Source: a virus. Taken from it: a stretch of DNA of 36,451 nucleotides. The stretch lies in the IMG/VR virus record IMGVR_UViG_3300034957_000044, positions 1 through 36,451 of that record. One strand, given 5' to 3'. The position numbers and the translations under genes are program-made. Below the pieces are notes generated by a model. The model saw only the letters and a program-made list of their open reading frames with translations. It was not told the DNA's origin and did not search any database. Of the stretch, positions 7,800-15,966 are shown one piece after another (the first letter of the stretch is position 1; each line of letters opens with the position of its first letter).

Positions 7800-8228
7800 G
7801 TGGCGGGGAAAAGCTGGACCGATACGAAGATCTCCGTTGAAGGCCTCGCCCAGGTCAACCGCGCCCTCCGGCAGATCGACAAGGACGCTCCTAAAGAGCT
7901 ACGCCTTGCCCTGAACTCCGCGGCCCAGCTGCTCGTGGACCGCACCCGGCCGAAGATCCCCGAGCGGTCCGGCGCGGCCCGCCGGTCCCTGGTGGCCCGG
8001 TCGACGCGCACGTCCGCCCGCGTCGGTATCGGCGGCAAGAAGGCGCCGTATGTGCCGTGGCTCGACTTCGGCGGGAAGACAGGCCGGGACCGGTCCGTGG
8101 ACCGCCCCTTCTTCAAAGAGGGCCGCTACCTCTACCCGACCCTGCGTGAGGTGCGCCCGGAGATCGAGAAGCAGCTCCAGGGCGCGCTGACCGCGGTGAT
8201 CCGCGGCGCCGGGCTTCAGGAGAGTTGA
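7800..8228 (+). CDS. HK97 gp10-like tail completion protein
   Basis: 142 aa from a GTG at 7800, five bases after the chaperone stop. The pattern VEGLAQVNRALRQIDKDAPKELRLALNSAAQLLVDRTRPKIPERSGAARRSL (about 13-65) and the later GIGGKKAPYVPWLDFGG (about 76-92) match the HK97 gp10-like head-tail/tail completion family. In most siphoviruses this gene precedes the tail tube; here it lies between chaperone and tape measure. The stop overlaps the tape measure start. Confidence 0.75.
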   Translation: MAGKSWTDTKISVEGLAQVNRALRQIDKDAPKELRLALNSAAQLLVDRTRPKIPERSGAARRSLVARSTRTSARVGIGGKKAPYVPWLDFGGKTGRDRSVDRPFFKEGRYLYPTLREVRPEIEKQLQGALTAVIRGAGLQES

Positions 8229-9667
8229 TGGGCAACGTCGTCACCCTGGAGTTCGCCGGGGACGCCACCAAGCTCCAGCAAGCCTCGAAGGACTCGGTCA
8301 AGGCCACCGACGATGTCGTGGATGCGGCGAAGAGCGCCGGGCAGACGTTCCAGGACTCCGGCAAGGAATCGGCCAGCTTCACCGACAAGATCGGCAAGCT
8401 CGGCGCCGGCATCACCGGCATGGGCGACGCCGTCGATGATGCGAGCGGGGCACTGCAGGGCCTGGCGGACATCCAGAACGCGAACGTGGAACGCGCGGCC
8501 GCGCTGGCCCGCGCCCAGGGCGACGTCGAGCAGGCGCAGCTCGACGGAAAGCAGGCCGCCAGGGATCTGCGGCAGGCGCAGCTGGACGTCAACCAGGCGC
8601 AGCGCGACGGCCGGCAGGCCGCGATCGATATCGAGGGCGCCCAGAACAACGTCAACCGGGCCCAGTTCGAGGCCCAGCAGGCGGGCGACGCGCTCGCGAA
8701 GGCGATCAAGGAGCACGGCAAGGGCAGCGACGAGGCCAAGGCCGCGGCCCTCGACTACGCGGATGCGCAGACGGCGGTCAAGCAGGCCAACGAGGATGTG
8801 CGGCAGGCGCAGCAGGACGCGCAGCAGGCCGTGGAGGACGGCAAGCAGGCCAACCAGGATGCGGCCCAGGCCGTCCGTGACAGCAAAGATTCCCAGCTCG
8901 ATCTGAATGACGCGATGCGGGAGGCGCATCCGCCGCAGCTGCAGCAGTGGGCCAACGACCTGAACACGATCACCCCGCTGGTGACCGGCATCATCGGCTT
9001 GACCGGGCTGGCCACCGCCGGCCAGTACGCGTGGACGGCGGCGACCAACGCCGCGTCGATCGGGGCGAAGATATGGGCGGCCGCGCAGTGGGTGATGAAC
9101 AGCGCCCTGTGGGCGTCCCCGATCACCTGGATCGTCGCCGCGGTCGTCGCCCTGGTCGCGGTGATCGTGCTCATCGCCACCAAGACGGACTGGTTCCAGA
9201 AGCTGTGGCGCGCGTCCTGGGGTTGGATCAAGTCCGCGGCCAGCAACACCTGGGACTTCATCAAGAAGATTCCGGGCTGGCTGGGCGACGCCTTCAAGGG
9301 CATCGCGAAGGTGCTGACCTGGCCGTTTAGGACCGCCTTCAACCTGATCGCGGACATCTGGAACAACACGATCGGCTCGCTGTCGTGGTCGGTGCCGGGC
9401 TGGGTTCCGGTCATCGGCGGCAACACGATCAGCGTGCCGCACATCCCGAAGTTCCACACTGGCGGCGTCGTGCCCGGCGCGCCCGGCTCCGAGATGCTCG
9501 CCGTGCTGCAGGCCGGCGAGACCGTCACCCCGGCGGGCGGGAGCACGGTCATCGAGATCCGGTCCGGAGGGAGCCAGCTTGACGATCTGCTGGTGGAGAT
9601 CCTGTCGCGTGCTGTTCGCCGTCGCGGCGGCAATGTGCAGCTCGCTCTCGGCGGCCGCAATGCCTAA
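8228..9667 (+). CDS. Tape measure protein (short)
   Basis: 479 aa from the ATG at 8228, overlapping the previous stop (TTGATG). Residues about 75-240 form a long Gln/Ala/Asp-rich coiled coil with repeated (Q/N)QAQxDxxQA units. Two hydrophobic segments follow (about 250-275 and 298-320, the latter ITWIVAAVVALVAVIVLIA) and a Trp-rich region with WGWIKSAASNTWDFIKKIPGWL, all typical of tape measures. The conserved FHTGGVVPGAPGSEMLAVLQAGETV (about 412-436) is the usual C-terminal signature. Tape measure length sets tail length; at about 0.15 nm per residue this suggests roughly 70 nm. Confidence 0.92.
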   Translation: MGNVVTLEFAGDATKLQQASKDSVKATDDVVDAAKSAGQTFQDSGKESASFTDKIGKLGAGITGMGDAVDDASGALQGLADIQNANVERAAALARAQGDVEQAQLDGKQAARDLRQAQLDVNQAQRDGRQAAIDIEGAQNNVNRAQFEAQQAGDALAKAIKEHGKGSDEAKAAALDYADAQTAVKQANEDVRQAQQDAQQAVEDGKQANQDAAQAVRDSKDSQLDLNDAMREAHPPQLQQWANDLNTITPLVTGIIGLTGLATAGQYAWTAATNAASIGAKIWAAAQWVMNSALWASPITWIVAAVVALVAVIVLIATKTDWFQKLWRASWGWIKSAASNTWDFIKKIPGWLGDAFKGIAKVLTWPFRTAFNLIADIWNNTIGSLSWSVPGWVPVIGGNTISVPHIPKFHTGGVVPGAPGSEMLAVLQAGETVTPAGGSTVIEIRSGGSQLDDLLVEILSRAVRRRGGNVQLALGGRNA

Positions 9668-11801
9668 GAACAACGTGGCGCTCGAGCTCTACTACGACGG
9701 GGCGTGGCACGACCTGGTCGCCAACGACGATGTGTTCGCCGATACGCCGATCACGATTACGCGCGGCCAGGGCGACGAGGGCGTCGCCCCGCGGCCCTGC
9801 ACCATCGGGTGCAGGCTGGCCAACGACGACGACATGTACCGCACCAGCAACCCCGAATCGCCGCTGTGGGGCAAGGCTGGCGTCAACACGCCGATGCGCG
9901 TATCCGTCGGCGGCGTCGTGCGCGGCCAGGCGGAGGCCTCGAGCTGGCAGGCCGGGCAGACTCGCGACTTCCGGGCCCGGCCGAAGCGGGGCAAGGCCTG
10001 GGTGGATGTGCAGGCTGGTGGGCTGCTGCAGCGGATCAACCAGTGGACCGAGCCTCTGAAGAGCGCGTTCCGGCAGTACAACGAGGGCCTCTCGCATGTG
10101 ACCGGCTATTGGCCAGGCGAGCAGGTGCGCGGCTCGACCGAGCTGATCAGTGTCACGCCGGGCACTCAGCAGATCTTCTTCCAGAGCATCGCCCCGGAAT
10201 CGCAGTACCGGCCGCTGGGCTCGGCGCCGCTGATGGACATGGGCAGCAGCGACGACGCCGAGGTCGGTGGCCGCTTCGCCCCGAACACCAGCGCGGACCC
10301 GACCGCAGGGTGGCAGCTGTCCTGGGCGGGCCGCTACGAACCGCTCGTGGACGGCGAGCAGGACATCATGGACTGGGCGACGACCGACGGAACCCAGTAC
10401 GGGCTGTATCTGAACCCGACCACCGGGCAGATCCTGATCTACTCGACGAAGAGCGGCGTGCAGATCCTCGCCAGCGGCGGCTCGTACGGCTCGTACGACT
10501 GGTCGCAGTGGACGCTGTTCAGCATCGATGCCCAGTATTCTGCCGGGACGACCACGGTGTGGATCAACTGGACCAACGCCGACAACACGCAGAGCGGATT
10601 CTTCGCCCCGTCGTTCTCCGGTGCCCCGGAACAGCTGGTCTGGTGGGACATGAGCGTGTTCGCCGGCGTGCCGGGCGGCAGCACGTTCGGGCACGTCCTC
10701 GGCGCGAACGTGTCCAGCCTGGGCGGCGTGAACCTGTTCAGCGTTGCACGTATCTTCGCGTGGACCGGCTACCTCAGGGAGACCGCCGGGGCCCGGTTCG
10801 TTCGGCTGTGCAACCTGAAGAACATCGCCTACGTCGTCAGTTCCGGCTACACCGGGTCGACGCCGATGGGCCCGCAGCCGGTGGCGACGTTCGCCGAACA
10901 GCTGCGGGAGATATCCGCGACCGACGATGCGCTCATCCTCGATCACCGAACCGCGTTGCGCCTGTACATGCTCTGCGGAGTCGACCGGTACAACCTGAAC
11001 TCGGTGCTGACCCTGAACGCGGCGGACAACCCGACCGGGATGCCGGCCCTGCCGACCGAGGTGACCGACGACCTCGGCGTGCACAACATCATCACCGCGT
11101 CGCAGCGGGACGGCGGCGAGTACGTGCTGCGCGATGACACCAGCGTGATGGGCACCCAGCCGCCGCCCAACGGCCGCGGCGAGTACGAGCAGCGGGTCGA
11201 CGTGAACGTCGCCGACGAAACCACCGACCTGCCTCAGGTCGCGTCGTGGTGGTTGAACAAGGGCACCCTCACCCAGGCCCGCTTCCCGCAGGTGACCGTC
11301 AACCTGGCCGCCCTCGACCCGGCCGGCGTGGCCGAGGTCGAACAGGCCGACGTCGGCAGCATCATCACGATCATCAACTTCCGTGAGTACACGGTCAGGT
11401 TGTGGGTGCTCGGCTACACCGAGACGATCGGCTGGCCCAACACGCGCACCATCACGTTCACGTGCGCCCCGGACGAGATCTACGGCACCATCGCCGTCCT
11501 CGATCAGTTCCGGCTCGACTCGGCGACCACCATCCTCAAGGCCGCCGTCACCCAGTCCGACACCGCGGTCACGTTCCGCACCACCAACATCCTCGACGTG
11601 TGGGACACCGGGTCCGCCCCGTTCGACGTGAAGATCGCCGGCCAACGCAACCGGGTCACCAGCGTCGGCGCGGCATCGCTCGTCTCCGGCGCCTACGACC
11701 AGGCCGTCACGCTCGTCCGCGGCGTCGACGGCATCCGCAAGCAGCTCGCCGCCGGCGAGCCCGTACGGCTCGCCGCCGGCTACGGCCGGCTGGCGCTGTG
11801 A
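9660..11801 (+). CDS. Large minor tail protein (distal tail/baseplate hub candidate)
   Basis: 713 aa from the ATG at 9660, which overlaps the tape measure stop by 8 bases; an upstream reading from 9579 lies inside the tape measure gene. The N-terminus (NNVALELYYDGAWHDL, then ITITRGQGDEGVAPRPCTIGCRLAND) is the usual opening of actinophage minor tail proteins. Residues about 200-390 are a Trp/Tyr/Gly-rich beta region resembling a concanavalin/LamG-like sandwich. The C-terminal third (GSIITIINFREYTVRLWVLGYTETIGWPNTRTITFTCAP) looks like a hub domain. It is the only large tail gene after the tape measure, so it may combine Dit and Tal functions. Confidence 0.8.
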   Translation: MPKNNVALELYYDGAWHDLVANDDVFADTPITITRGQGDEGVAPRPCTIGCRLANDDDMYRTSNPESPLWGKAGVNTPMRVSVGGVVRGQAEASSWQAGQTRDFRARPKRGKAWVDVQAGGLLQRINQWTEPLKSAFRQYNEGLSHVTGYWPGEQVRGSTELISVTPGTQQIFFQSIAPESQYRPLGSAPLMDMGSSDDAEVGGRFAPNTSADPTAGWQLSWAGRYEPLVDGEQDIMDWATTDGTQYGLYLNPTTGQILIYSTKSGVQILASGGSYGSYDWSQWTLFSIDAQYSAGTTTVWINWTNADNTQSGFFAPSFSGAPEQLVWWDMSVFAGVPGGSTFGHVLGANVSSLGGVNLFSVARIFAWTGYLRETAGARFVRLCNLKNIAYVVSSGYTGSTPMGPQPVATFAEQLREISATDDALILDHRTALRLYMLCGVDRYNLNSVLTLNAADNPTGMPALPTEVTDDLGVHNIITASQRDGGEYVLRDDTSVMGTQPPPNGRGEYEQRVDVNVADETTDLPQVASWWLNKGTLTQARFPQVTVNLAALDPAGVAEVEQADVGSIITIINFREYTVRLWVLGYTETIGWPNTRTITFTCAPDEIYGTIAVLDQFRLDSATTILKAAVTQSDTAVTFRTTNILDVWDTGSAPFDVKIAGQRNRVTSVGAASLVSGAYDQAVTLVRGVDGIRKQLAAGEPVRLAAGYGRLAL

Positions 11802-11811
11802 GGAGGCGACC

Positions 11812-12522
11812 ATGACTCTCGGCGCAGGCGCCATCGTCACCGGCAGCGAGCTGATCGCCGCCCTGGGCGCCCCGGCGGAGCAGGTCTTCACGTCGTCCGG
11901 CACGTGGACCAAGCCCGCGAACGCCACCCTCGTCAACGTGCAGGTCGTCGGCGGCGGAGGCGGCGGAGGCGGCGCCGCCACCACGTCGGCGTCCTGGTCG
12001 TTCGGCGACGGCGGAGGCGGCGGGGAATACGCGAGCGGCTGGTTCACCGCCGCGTCGCTGGGCGCCACCGTCTCAGTCACGATCGGCGCGGCCGGCGCCG
12101 CCGGTACGCCGGGCGTGAGCGGCGGCAACGGCGGCACCACATCGTTCGGGAGCAGCATCACGGCCGCCGGCGGGACCGGGGGCAGCACCCGCGGGTCGAG
12201 CACGACGGCCCAGTTCTCCAGCGGCGGGCACGGCGGCACCGGCGGCACCGGCGGGACCGGCGGGACCATCCGCATCCCCGGATCGGTCGGCGGATCCGGG
12301 CTCGGTATCTCCGCCACCGCCGGCACCGGCCAGCGCGGCGGCGACGGCGGCCCGTCAGCCCTCGGCGGCGCCGCCGGCGGGAACTCCAACGGCGCCGGCA
12401 CCAACGGGCTCGCCTACGGCGGCGGCGGATCGGGTGCCTCACTCGGCGGCACCAACACCGGCGTCAACGGCGGTACCGGGGCCGCCGGAGTCTGCATCGT
12501 CACCACCTACTACCAGATCTAG
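11812..12522 (+). CDS. Glycine-rich tail-tip protein, putative receptor-binding adhesin
   Basis: 236 aa with GAGGAGG at 11800-11806. It begins with the recognisable segment VFTSSGTWTKPANATLVNVQVVGGG (about 25-49), the opening of glycine-rich domains of phage tail fibres. Glycine clusters (GGGGGGGG, GGGGGEYASGW, GGTGGTGGTGG, GGGGSGASLGG) alternate with short Ser/Thr/Asn loops to the hydrophobic end VCIVTTYYQI. Polyglycine-type adhesins of this design pack as PGII-helix sandwiches whose loops bind the receptor. Position between the minor tail and lysis genes supports a tip adhesin. Receptor is unknown. Confidence 0.75.
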   Translation: MTLGAGAIVTGSELIAALGAPAEQVFTSSGTWTKPANATLVNVQVVGGGGGGGGAATTSASWSFGDGGGGGEYASGWFTAASLGATVSVTIGAAGAAGTPGVSGGNGGTTSFGSSITAAGGTGGSTRGSSTTAQFSSGGHGGTGGTGGTGGTIRIPGSVGGSGLGISATAGTGQRGGDGGPSALGGAAGGNSNGAGTNGLAYGGGGSGASLGGTNTGVNGGTGAAGVCIVTTYYQI

Positions 12523-12531
12523 GAAGCCGCC

Positions 12532-12894
12532 ATGACTAACAAGCTCACCTGGCCCAGCGTCGTCCTGGTCGCCGCGCTCGGCGCGGTGGCCTGCGTGCTC
12601 GCGGTGGCCACCACCATGTCGGCCGGCGACATCATCGCCGTGCTCGGCATCCTCGGCGCCGTCGGCGGCGGCGCCGTCGCCGGCGGGGCACTCGCCGGCG
12701 GCGTCGGCGCCCGCGTCGAACAGCTGCACGCCGAGACCACCGCCCAGACCACCACCCTCAACGCCCAGACGAGCACCCTCAACACCGTCGCGCAGCGCGT
12801 CAACGGCGAGCTGGACGCCCGGATCGAGGCCGGCATGCACGCCGCCGCCGACCGGGTCCTGACCGAGCTACGCACCCAAGGCGTGATCCGCTGA
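12532..12894 (+). CDS. Holin-like membrane protein with C-terminal coiled coil
   Basis: 120 aa. Two hydrophobic segments (about 7-27 WPSVVLVAALGAVACVLAVA; about 32-60, very Gly/Ala-rich GILGAVGGGAVAGGALAGG) precede a soluble Thr/Gln-rich coiled-coil region (about 62-118). It lies immediately upstream of the endolysin and their stop/start overlap (TGATG at 12892-12896). A holin role is inferred from topology and position. Confidence 0.6.
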   Translation: MTNKLTWPSVVLVAALGAVACVLAVATTMSAGDIIAVLGILGAVGGGAVAGGALAGGVGARVEQLHAETTAQTTTLNAQTSTLNTVAQRVNGELDARIEAGMHAAADRVLTELRTQGVIR

Positions 12895-13652
12895 TGACCG
12901 ACCCGATCCTGATCGCCTGCCTCGTCCAGCTGCGCGCCGAGTTCAACGCGATCGCGCCAGCCCGGGACAAGACCTCGGACGGCTGGATCGGCGACACCGC
13001 CCACCAGGCCGAGGTCTCCGACCACAACCCGGACGAGACCGGCAACGTGCCGATCCACGACGCCGACAGCATCAACGAGGTCCACGCCGTCGACGTCGAC
13101 TCCACGGGCCCGTGGCCGTTCGACGGCGGCATGGAAACGATCGTCCAGCACCTGCTCGCCCGGTGCCGGTCCGGCGCCGAAACCCGGCTGCGCTACCTCA
13201 TCTACCGCCGCCGGACCTGGTCGGCCAGCTCGAGCTGGGTCGAGAAGGCCTACACGGGCGCGAGCCCGCATGAAGAGCACGCGCACTTCAGCGCGTCCTA
13301 CAACACCGGCAAAGAGGCCTCGACAGCCTCGTGGCACCTGGAGGAACTCGTGGCACTCACCGACGACGACATCACCCGCCTCGTCAACGCGATCAAGGGC
13401 GCCGACATCAACCCCGCGGACGACAGCAGCTACAGCCTCGGCGGCGCCCTGTGGACCATGCTGGGCCGCAGCAGCGCCCTGAACTCGCTGCCCGCCCAGG
13501 TGGACGCGGTCGGCGCGAAGGTCGACCACGTCCTCGCGCTCCCGGCCACACCAGTCGACGTCGCCGCTCTGGCCACCCAGCTCGCGGAGGCCCTGCCGCC
13601 GGCACTGGCGGCGCAGCTCGCCAACGAGCTGGCCGCCCGACTCGCGGCGTGA
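12894..13652 (+). CDS. Endolysin, M15-type peptidase
   Basis: 252 aa. The N-terminal domain (about 1-140) has the zinc-ligand layout of M15 carboxy/endopeptidases: H44 in VSDHNPD, D67/D69 in HAVDVDS, and the HxH in HEEHAHFS (H129/H131). Such enzymes cut peptide cross-bridges of peptidoglycan. No signal peptide is present, so export through a holin is expected. The C-terminal part (about 150-252) is an Ala/Leu-rich helical region ending in AAQLANELAARLAA, often seen in actinophage lysins; it may multimerise or bind the wall. Flanked by membrane proteins on both sides. Confidence 0.85.
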   Translation: MTDPILIACLVQLRAEFNAIAPARDKTSDGWIGDTAHQAEVSDHNPDETGNVPIHDADSINEVHAVDVDSTGPWPFDGGMETIVQHLLARCRSGAETRLRYLIYRRRTWSASSSWVEKAYTGASPHEEHAHFSASYNTGKEASTASWHLEELVALTDDDITRLVNAIKGADINPADDSSYSLGGALWTMLGRSSALNSLPAQVDAVGAKVDHVLALPATPVDVAALATQLAEALPPALAAQLANELAARLAA

Positions 13653-13656
13653 CCGG

Positions 13657-13902
13657 ATGAGCATCTGGACGTGGCTGTGGCTCGGCTGGGGCATCTACTT
13701 CGCCGCCGTCGAGGGCGCGGCCCTGATGAATTCCCGCTCCGGGGACACCCTGTCCGAGCACGTGTGGGCGTGGCTCGGCTACGCGATGACCGGCCGCGGC
13801 GCGCTCCGGCAGCCGTCTGGATGGACACGGCTACGCCGGTTCACGCTGCTCGCGTTCCTGGCGTGGCTGGTCGCGCATTTCCTGACCGGTGGCGTGTTTT
13901 GA
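13657..13902 (+). CDS. Small two-helix membrane protein after endolysin
   Basis: 81 aa. Hydrophobic segments at about 3-24 (WTWLWLGWGIYFAAVEGAALM) and 64-80 (FTLLAFLAWLVAHFL) flank a polar loop with HVWAWLGY. It starts 5 bases after the endolysin stop. Similar two-helix proteins follow the endolysin in many Streptomyces and related phages; a second holin, antiholin or spanin-like accessory role is possible. It is the last gene of the rightward structural/lysis block. Confidence 0.65.
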   Translation: MSIWTWLWLGWGIYFAAVEGAALMNSRSGDTLSEHVWAWLGYAMTGRGALRQPSGWTRLRRFTLLAFLAWLVAHFLTGGVF

Positions 13903-13921
13903 GCGGGGGCCAGCGGGGCGA

Positions 13922-14386
13922 TCAGTTCGAAGGCAGGACAATGCCGTGGCTGGCGCAGGCCGCCTGCAGCCCGGTGACCGCCTCCATCAGCGGCCCCATG
14001 TAGGCGGAGGCCTTCGACTGGTCCGGGCCGATCTTCCAGACGATGTCGATCATCTTGGTGCCGTTGTCTCGGATCGAGGTGTCCTGGGAGTCCTGGAACT
14101 GGGTCCTCAGCTCGCGGTAGCGCTGCTCCGTGAGCGGCTCCTTGTTCTGGGCGACCGGTGTGTCTCGCAGACTCTCGCACGCCGTGACGCCCGTATCGGC
14201 CGCGGCCGGGGAGGGCGAGTCGAGTGCGGCGGGTGCGACGGCTGGCCGCGTGGTCGAGGTGATCCTGTTGTAGGCGATTTTGGCGAGCGCACCGAGCATC
14301 ATCGCCGCAAGGCCGACCGCAATGCAGATGACGATGATCTTCCAGCGGCTCACAGGGCGCATGGCGGGCTGCTGCGGGTAGGTCAC
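13922..14386 (-). CDS. Membrane-anchored extracytoplasmic protein, reverse strand (possible lysogenic conversion gene)
   Basis: 154 aa from a GTG at 14386 with GGGAGC just upstream; a longer reading to 14584 adds an Arg-rich, unlikely N-terminus. One N-terminal TM segment (about 15-37, IIVICIAVGLAAMMLGALA) follows a short basic cytoplasmic end. A Pro/Ala/Thr linker and a helical domain with TACESLRDT and LQAACASHG, whose two cysteines could pair outside the cell, complete it. It is convergent with the lysis operon and transcribed opposite to nearly all genes. That orientation, next to the lysogeny genes, is typical of morons expressed from a prophage. Function unknown. Confidence 0.65.
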   Translation of the reverse strand: MTYPQQPAMRPVSRWKIIVICIAVGLAAMMLGALAKIAYNRITSTTRPAVAPAALDSPSPAAADTGVTACESLRDTPVAQNKEPLTEQRYRELRTQFQDSQDTSIRDNGTKMIDIVWKIGPDQSKASAYMGPLMEAVTGLQAACASHGIVLPSN

Positions 14387-14520
14387 GACGCTCCCTGATC
14401 GACGGTGACGAGGCCATGACAGGGTGAGGCATCGACGCAACAGGCGGTAGCGGTCAGGCGACACAATCGGATGATCGTCGCGCCGAAGTGGACGATCGGG
14501 CGCCCGCGCCAATGGCCATA

Positions 14521-14538
14521 CCCCCGGCCGGCCGGGGG
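14521..14538. promoter_or_regulatory. 18-bp GC palindrome upstream of XRE-TPR regulator
   Basis: CCCCCGGCCGGCCGGGGG is a perfect palindrome in the 224-bp space between two divergent genes. It may be an operator or a hairpin. Confidence 0.4.
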
Positions 14539-14546
14539 GTACGGTG

Positions 14547-14565
14547 GAACCGGCGCGACCGGTTC
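14547..14565. promoter_or_regulatory. Inverted repeat GAACCGG-N5-CCGGTTC, operator candidate
   Basis: Perfect 7-bp arms (14547-14553 and 14559-14565) with a 5-base spacer, 46 bases upstream of the XRE-TPR regulator ATG. TAGCGG (14566-14571) and CCGCTA (14591-14596) form another nested pair. Placement fits autoregulation of the downstream gene; untested. Confidence 0.4.
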
Positions 14566-14610
14566 TAGCGGGCCGGTCCGCCACCCCTGACCGCTAGCAG
14601 GGAAGTGACG

Positions 14611-15801
14611 ATGGATCGCGCCTTCGGCGAAGAGCTTCGCCGTCTCCGCTGCGCACGCCGAATGTCCGTGCGCGATCTCGCCGAGGTCACGCACCATTCG
14701 AAGTCCAACCTCAGCGACTGGGAGACCGGCCGGAAGCCGCCGCCATCGGCCTCGATAGCTGCCGCGCTGGACACCCATCTGGCCGGCGGTGGCCGGCTCA
14801 AGGCGCTGCAGGCGGCAAGCGAGGCAATCGCCCGCCAGGAGCGCCTGCGTCGCGAGTCCGAGCGTCTCTGTGGCCAGCTCGCCGCAGTGGGGGCGGGCGA
14901 CGCCGTCGATCGGGTAGGCAGCGAAGCGGCACGGCTGGCGGTCAGCTATCTGTCCAGCCCCGGCGCGGCCCTGATCGAGGAACTGACCGTGGCTCGCCGG
15001 GCCGCGATGGGCCAGCTCCGTGCGCGCAAGCTGCTCTCGACGTTTCAGATGCACAGCCTTGCCGCCGAGGTCGGCTACCTGTCGGGCGTGATGTCGTATG
15101 CGGCGCTCGACGACGGGCATCCGGAGCATGCGCTGGCCCATGCCGACGCGGCTTGGGAGGCTGCCGACCTGGCGGGTTCGGATCAGCTTCGGGCGTGGAC
15201 GCGTGGCACGCAGTCGCTCATCCTGCGCTTCGGTCAGCGCTTCGGCGAGGCTCTCGACTACGCCCAGGATGGTCTCCGGTACGCGGGTACGGGTACGGCG
15301 CGTGCCCGGCTATTGGCCGGCGTCGGTCAGTCGTCGGCCAATCTGGGGGATGCGCGAGCAGCTCGACGGGCTCTCAGCGATGCGGAGGTGGCGTTCGACG
15401 AGCAGCGCGGCCGCGATGAGGTCGAGGGGGTCTTCACCTTCTCCCGCGCGAAGCTGCTGTACTACTCGGGATCGGCGCTGATCTGGCTGTCGGGCGACGA
15501 GGATGCCGAGCGCGCTCGGACTCAGGCGCACGCTGCGATCGGGCTCTGGATGCATGCGGGACCGGAGCGGTCCGTCGCGGATGAGGCTCTGGCGCACGTC
15601 TACGCGGCTACCGCGTCGCTGCAGTTGCGCGACTTGGAGAGCGCGGCTGTCGAGCTGGTTCCGATCTTGTCGATGCCGGAGGAGGGCCGGGTTTCGTGGA
15701 TCGGGAAGCGGATGGATCGGATTGTTGGGATGCTGGTCGAGCCGCCATATGCGGGGGATCCGCTGGCCGCTGATCTCCTGGAACAGATCCGGTCTTACTG
15801 A
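14611..15801 (+). CDS. XRE-family HTH regulator with TPR-like domain
   Basis: 396 aa from the ATG at 14611, 7 bases after AGGGA; a GTG at 14605 is also in frame. Residues about 3-57 are a Cro/CI-type HTH: FGEELRRLRCARRMSVRDLAEVTHHSKSNLSDWETG with clear recognition helix. A helical linker follows, then TPR-like repeats (about 140-390; HALAHADAAWEAADLAG, GEALDYAQDGLRY, AARRALSDAEVAF). This architecture is common among chromosomal regulators of Streptomyces and relatives, where some sense peptides or control development. In a phage it is unusual, and could be a host-derived moron or an additional lysogeny regulator. Confidence 0.82.
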   Translation: MDRAFGEELRRLRCARRMSVRDLAEVTHHSKSNLSDWETGRKPPPSASIAAALDTHLAGGGRLKALQAASEAIARQERLRRESERLCGQLAAVGAGDAVDRVGSEAARLAVSYLSSPGAALIEELTVARRAAMGQLRARKLLSTFQMHSLAAEVGYLSGVMSYAALDDGHPEHALAHADAAWEAADLAGSDQLRAWTRGTQSLILRFGQRFGEALDYAQDGLRYAGTGTARARLLAGVGQSSANLGDARAARRALSDAEVAFDEQRGRDEVEGVFTFSRAKLLYYSGSALIWLSGDEDAERARTQAHAAIGLWMHAGPERSVADEALAHVYAATASLQLRDLESAAVELVPILSMPEEGRVSWIGKRMDRIVGMLVEPPYAGDPLAADLLEQIRSY

Positions 15802-15864
15802 TCCTTCGCGTGTCCGCGCTTCGCTGACGGACCATTCGCGGACAGCCGCCTACTCCACAACGCG

Positions 15865-15939
15865 TGATCGTCCGCGCACGATCAGGTCTTGCGGCGGCGG
15901 GCGTGAGGGTTGACTGATCCCGGATCCGCCCGCCGCCGC
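15865..15939 (+). terminator. Two hairpins after XRE-TPR regulator
   Basis: TGATCGT (15865-15871) pairs with ACGATCA (15878-15884), and GCGGCGGCGGGCG (15891-15903) pairs perfectly with CGCCCGCCGCCGC (15927-15939). The second, with 13-bp arms, looks like a factor-assisted or GC-rich terminator separating the regulator from the small ORFs downstream. The intergenic gap 15802-15966 holds nothing else I can support. Confidence 0.5.
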
Positions 15940-15966
15940 CCAGACTCCACGCTGGGAGGCGAACGG

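Noticed and set aside
9549-12404. A 951-codon open frame on the reverse strand
   Set aside because: It is antisense to the minor tail and glycine-rich genes, is Arg/Pro/Gly-rich without motifs, has no ribosome site, and arises from the GC-skewed third positions of the real genes.
12230-12480. Short GGC/GGCACC repeats that could look like a CRISPR or satellite array
   Set aside because: They encode a glycine-rich protein in frame; there are no uniform spacers or repeats of CRISPR length.
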